A stretch of DNA of 7,129 nucleotides from Bacteroides sp. UBA1317 (GTDB lineage Bacteria; Bacteroidota; Bacteroidia; Bacteroidales; Bacteroidaceae). The notes below the pieces were generated by a model. The model had not been told where the DNA came from and made no database searches. It saw only the letters and a program-made list of their open reading frames with translations. This document shows positions 6,153 to 7,129 of the stretch, one piece after another. Position 1 is the stretch's first letter. Every line of letters starts with the position of its first letter. The DNA is taken from contig DBTL01000162.1 of assembly GCA_002307035.1 (NCBI GenBank), positions 1 to 7,129 on the forward strand. Reading direction: 5' to 3'. The position numbers and the translations under genes are program-made.

Positions 6153-6872
6153 ATGAACTTAAGATATATTGCATTATTTACAGATTCTGATTCTGGTTAT
6201 AAAGACCCATTTAGGGATAGTTTTAATCTGAATTCTCGATTTATAAGTCATTACTTATCAGTGCAAATAAGGAAATTGAAAATCCAAACTGATGGAAGTT
6301 TCAATATGATATCTGTTGCGCCATCAAAGAATATAAAACATGTCTGTAGAATAGTTGGCGAAAAAGCGCTACAGGTAAGACTTGCGATTGACAAAGAGAA
6401 ATATGAGCAGATGGCAGAAGTTGAACGGTATGAATATTATTTGGAACTTCTGGAAGACGGGTACAAAATAGCTGCCCAATATAAGCAGATTCCTCTGGAA
6501 CCATTGTTAAATCTGCATCAACAGTTTAGAATAGGCGGTTATAAAAATGAGTGGCTACATAAGAAGAAGAAATTTAAAGAACATGGAATAGAGGTCTCTT
6601 TAAATTGTTTTTTTACCACATATGATTTTCAGTTGAAAATTACTGTCTCTGATATTAAGACTAAAGTTGAACTGATTTCAGGAATGGTTATTCGAACTTT
6701 GCCGGATTCTGTTTGTTTTCATCACCTATTCAGAGATGTCATTATTGAAAATGAAGAACTAATAATTACAGATTTCTTAAACAGACCCAAGTTTAAATTT
6801 TTATTATCTGATATTTTGAGAAAGAAATTAGCTTTTGATGTTATGAATATTGGTGTAGAGTATAATCCTTGA
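6153..6872 (+). CDS. Candidate immunity protein A' for tip A'
   Basis: I chose ATG at 6153 because it aligns with the module 1 start (MNLRY in both) and keeps the same TAATATG junction. An in-frame ATG at 6126 lies inside the toxin and would add nine non-homologous residues. The protein has 239 residues. Up to ERYEY it differs strongly from immunity A (for example QSGYTDQF against DSGYKDPF, and a block after EKAL with a one-residue gap). Beyond that it is nearly identical. The start of the near-identical part coincides with a return to near-identity in the DNA, so the gene is a mosaic. One extra G near 6871 (CCTTGATC against CCTTATC) creates TGA and removes the last three residues (YLG). It probably protects against tip A' and perhaps tip A. 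The family is not recognised. Confidence 0.8.
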   Translation: MNLRYIALFTDSDSGYKDPFRDSFNLNSRFISHYLSVQIRKLKIQTDGSFNMISVAPSKNIKHVCRIVGEKALQVRLAIDKEKYEQMAEVERYEYYLELLEDGYKIAAQYKQIPLEPLLNLHQQFRIGGYKNEWLHKKKKFKEHGIEVSLNCFFTTYDFQLKITVSDIKTKVELISGMVIRTLPDSVCFHHLFRDVIIENEELIITDFLNRPKFKFLLSDILRKKLAFDVMNIGVEYNP

Positions 6873-6904
6873 TCTAGGATAAAATATAGCAATATTTTTC
6901 ACTG

Positions 6905-7129
6905 CATTGGGTTACCAATCAAAGCTGAACATTCAAGCTGAATGGTTCCACCACTCTAACTTACCTTTACTCGGTGATGTACTACGATTATAAGGGACGG
7001 GTGATACAGAGCAAAGGGAACAATCACCTGAGCGGAGGAACGGAAAAGGAATACATCGCTTATGACTTTACGGGGCAGCCGCTGCAAAAGAAGCACATTC
7101 ATTTCGCTACGGGTAAAACAACCCAGACC
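6905..7129 (+). pseudogene. Second 5'-truncated RHS core restart, cut by window edge
   Basis: This parallels the core fragment at 2290-2515 and follows the immunity gene in the same way. The W codon of the first copy is TGA here (6926-6928). The upstream ATG is ATA (6892-6894), so the leading part is not open. Past that stop the frame from 6929 reads TFKLNGSTTLTYLYSVMYYD and stays open to the edge, with ATG at 6977 as the first internal start. From about 6950 to 7129 the DNA is identical by eye to the first copy. Very probably it leads into a further tip-immunity module to the right, but that lies outside the window. Confidence 0.72.

Larger units (their letters stand above)
5414..7129 (+). 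repeat. Long direct repeat, copy 2
   Basis: This is the partner of 797-2515. Differences include the extra G at 5659-5664, the diverged island at about 6080-6440, an extra G near 6871, and two net bases lost just after the immunity gene. The left border coincides with the deletion junction in the vestigial core. Confidence 0.9.

Noticed and set aside
797..7129. Insertion sequence or transposon as the cause of the long repeats
   Set aside because: No transposase, terminal inverted repeats or target duplications are visible. The repeat borders fall inside RHS coding sequence, which fits homologous or short-repeat recombination.
1..7129. CRISPR array, tRNA or rRNA genes
   Set aside because: There are no short regularly spaced repeats and no recognisable tRNA or rRNA segments; the repetition seen is protein-coding YD repeats and module duplication.

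Overview
The window looks like part of a Bacteroidales genome (Bacteroides, Parabacteroides or a relative). The evidence is the Bacteroidetes-style RHS/YD-repeat core (DHLGNN, PFGMSF, YKYNGKELD and YDYSARLMDPALGRF signatures), AT-rich genes without clear Shine-Dalgarno sequences, and a DUF3592-type membrane protein. The species cannot be fixed from this sequence. Every supported gene is on the + strand.

The whole window is a tandem array of RHS polymorphic-toxin modules, each made of RHS core, variable C-terminal tip and downstream candidate immunity gene. Module 1 (1-2266) is the 3' part of an RHS protein whose core runs in from the left edge without a break. It ends in tip A, whose last ~90 residues resemble a URI/GIY-YIG nuclease-type toxin, and is followed one base later by candidate immunity gene A. 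Module 2 (2276-5220) begins with a 5'-truncated copy of the RHS core fused directly behind immunity A. It is frameshifted once near 3287 and ends in an unrelated beta-rich tip B. After it come a lipoprotein gene, itself frameshifted, and a two-TM DUF3592 protein; either could protect against tip B. Module 3 (about 5263-6872) has only a decayed scrap of core joined to a second copy of tip A (A'), broken by one extra G in a G run. It is followed by a second immunity gene (A'). Another truncated core (from about 6905) runs off the right edge.

The repeats dominate the layout. Bases 797-2515 and 5414-7129 are two copies of one segment, near-identical except for a diverged island covering the last codons of the toxin and the first ~90 codons of the immunity gene. 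Bases 1-780 and 2828-3606 are two copies of the RHS core.

The likely logic, known for Rhs/Cdi systems, is that one full-length delivery protein carries the tip in use. Downstream orphan tip-immunity modules keep core fragments as homology for recombination, and their immunity genes protect against kin that carry those tips. The apparent novelty lies in tip B, in the candidate immunity families, and in the pattern of toxin/immunity co-divergence. The mechanism itself is not new.
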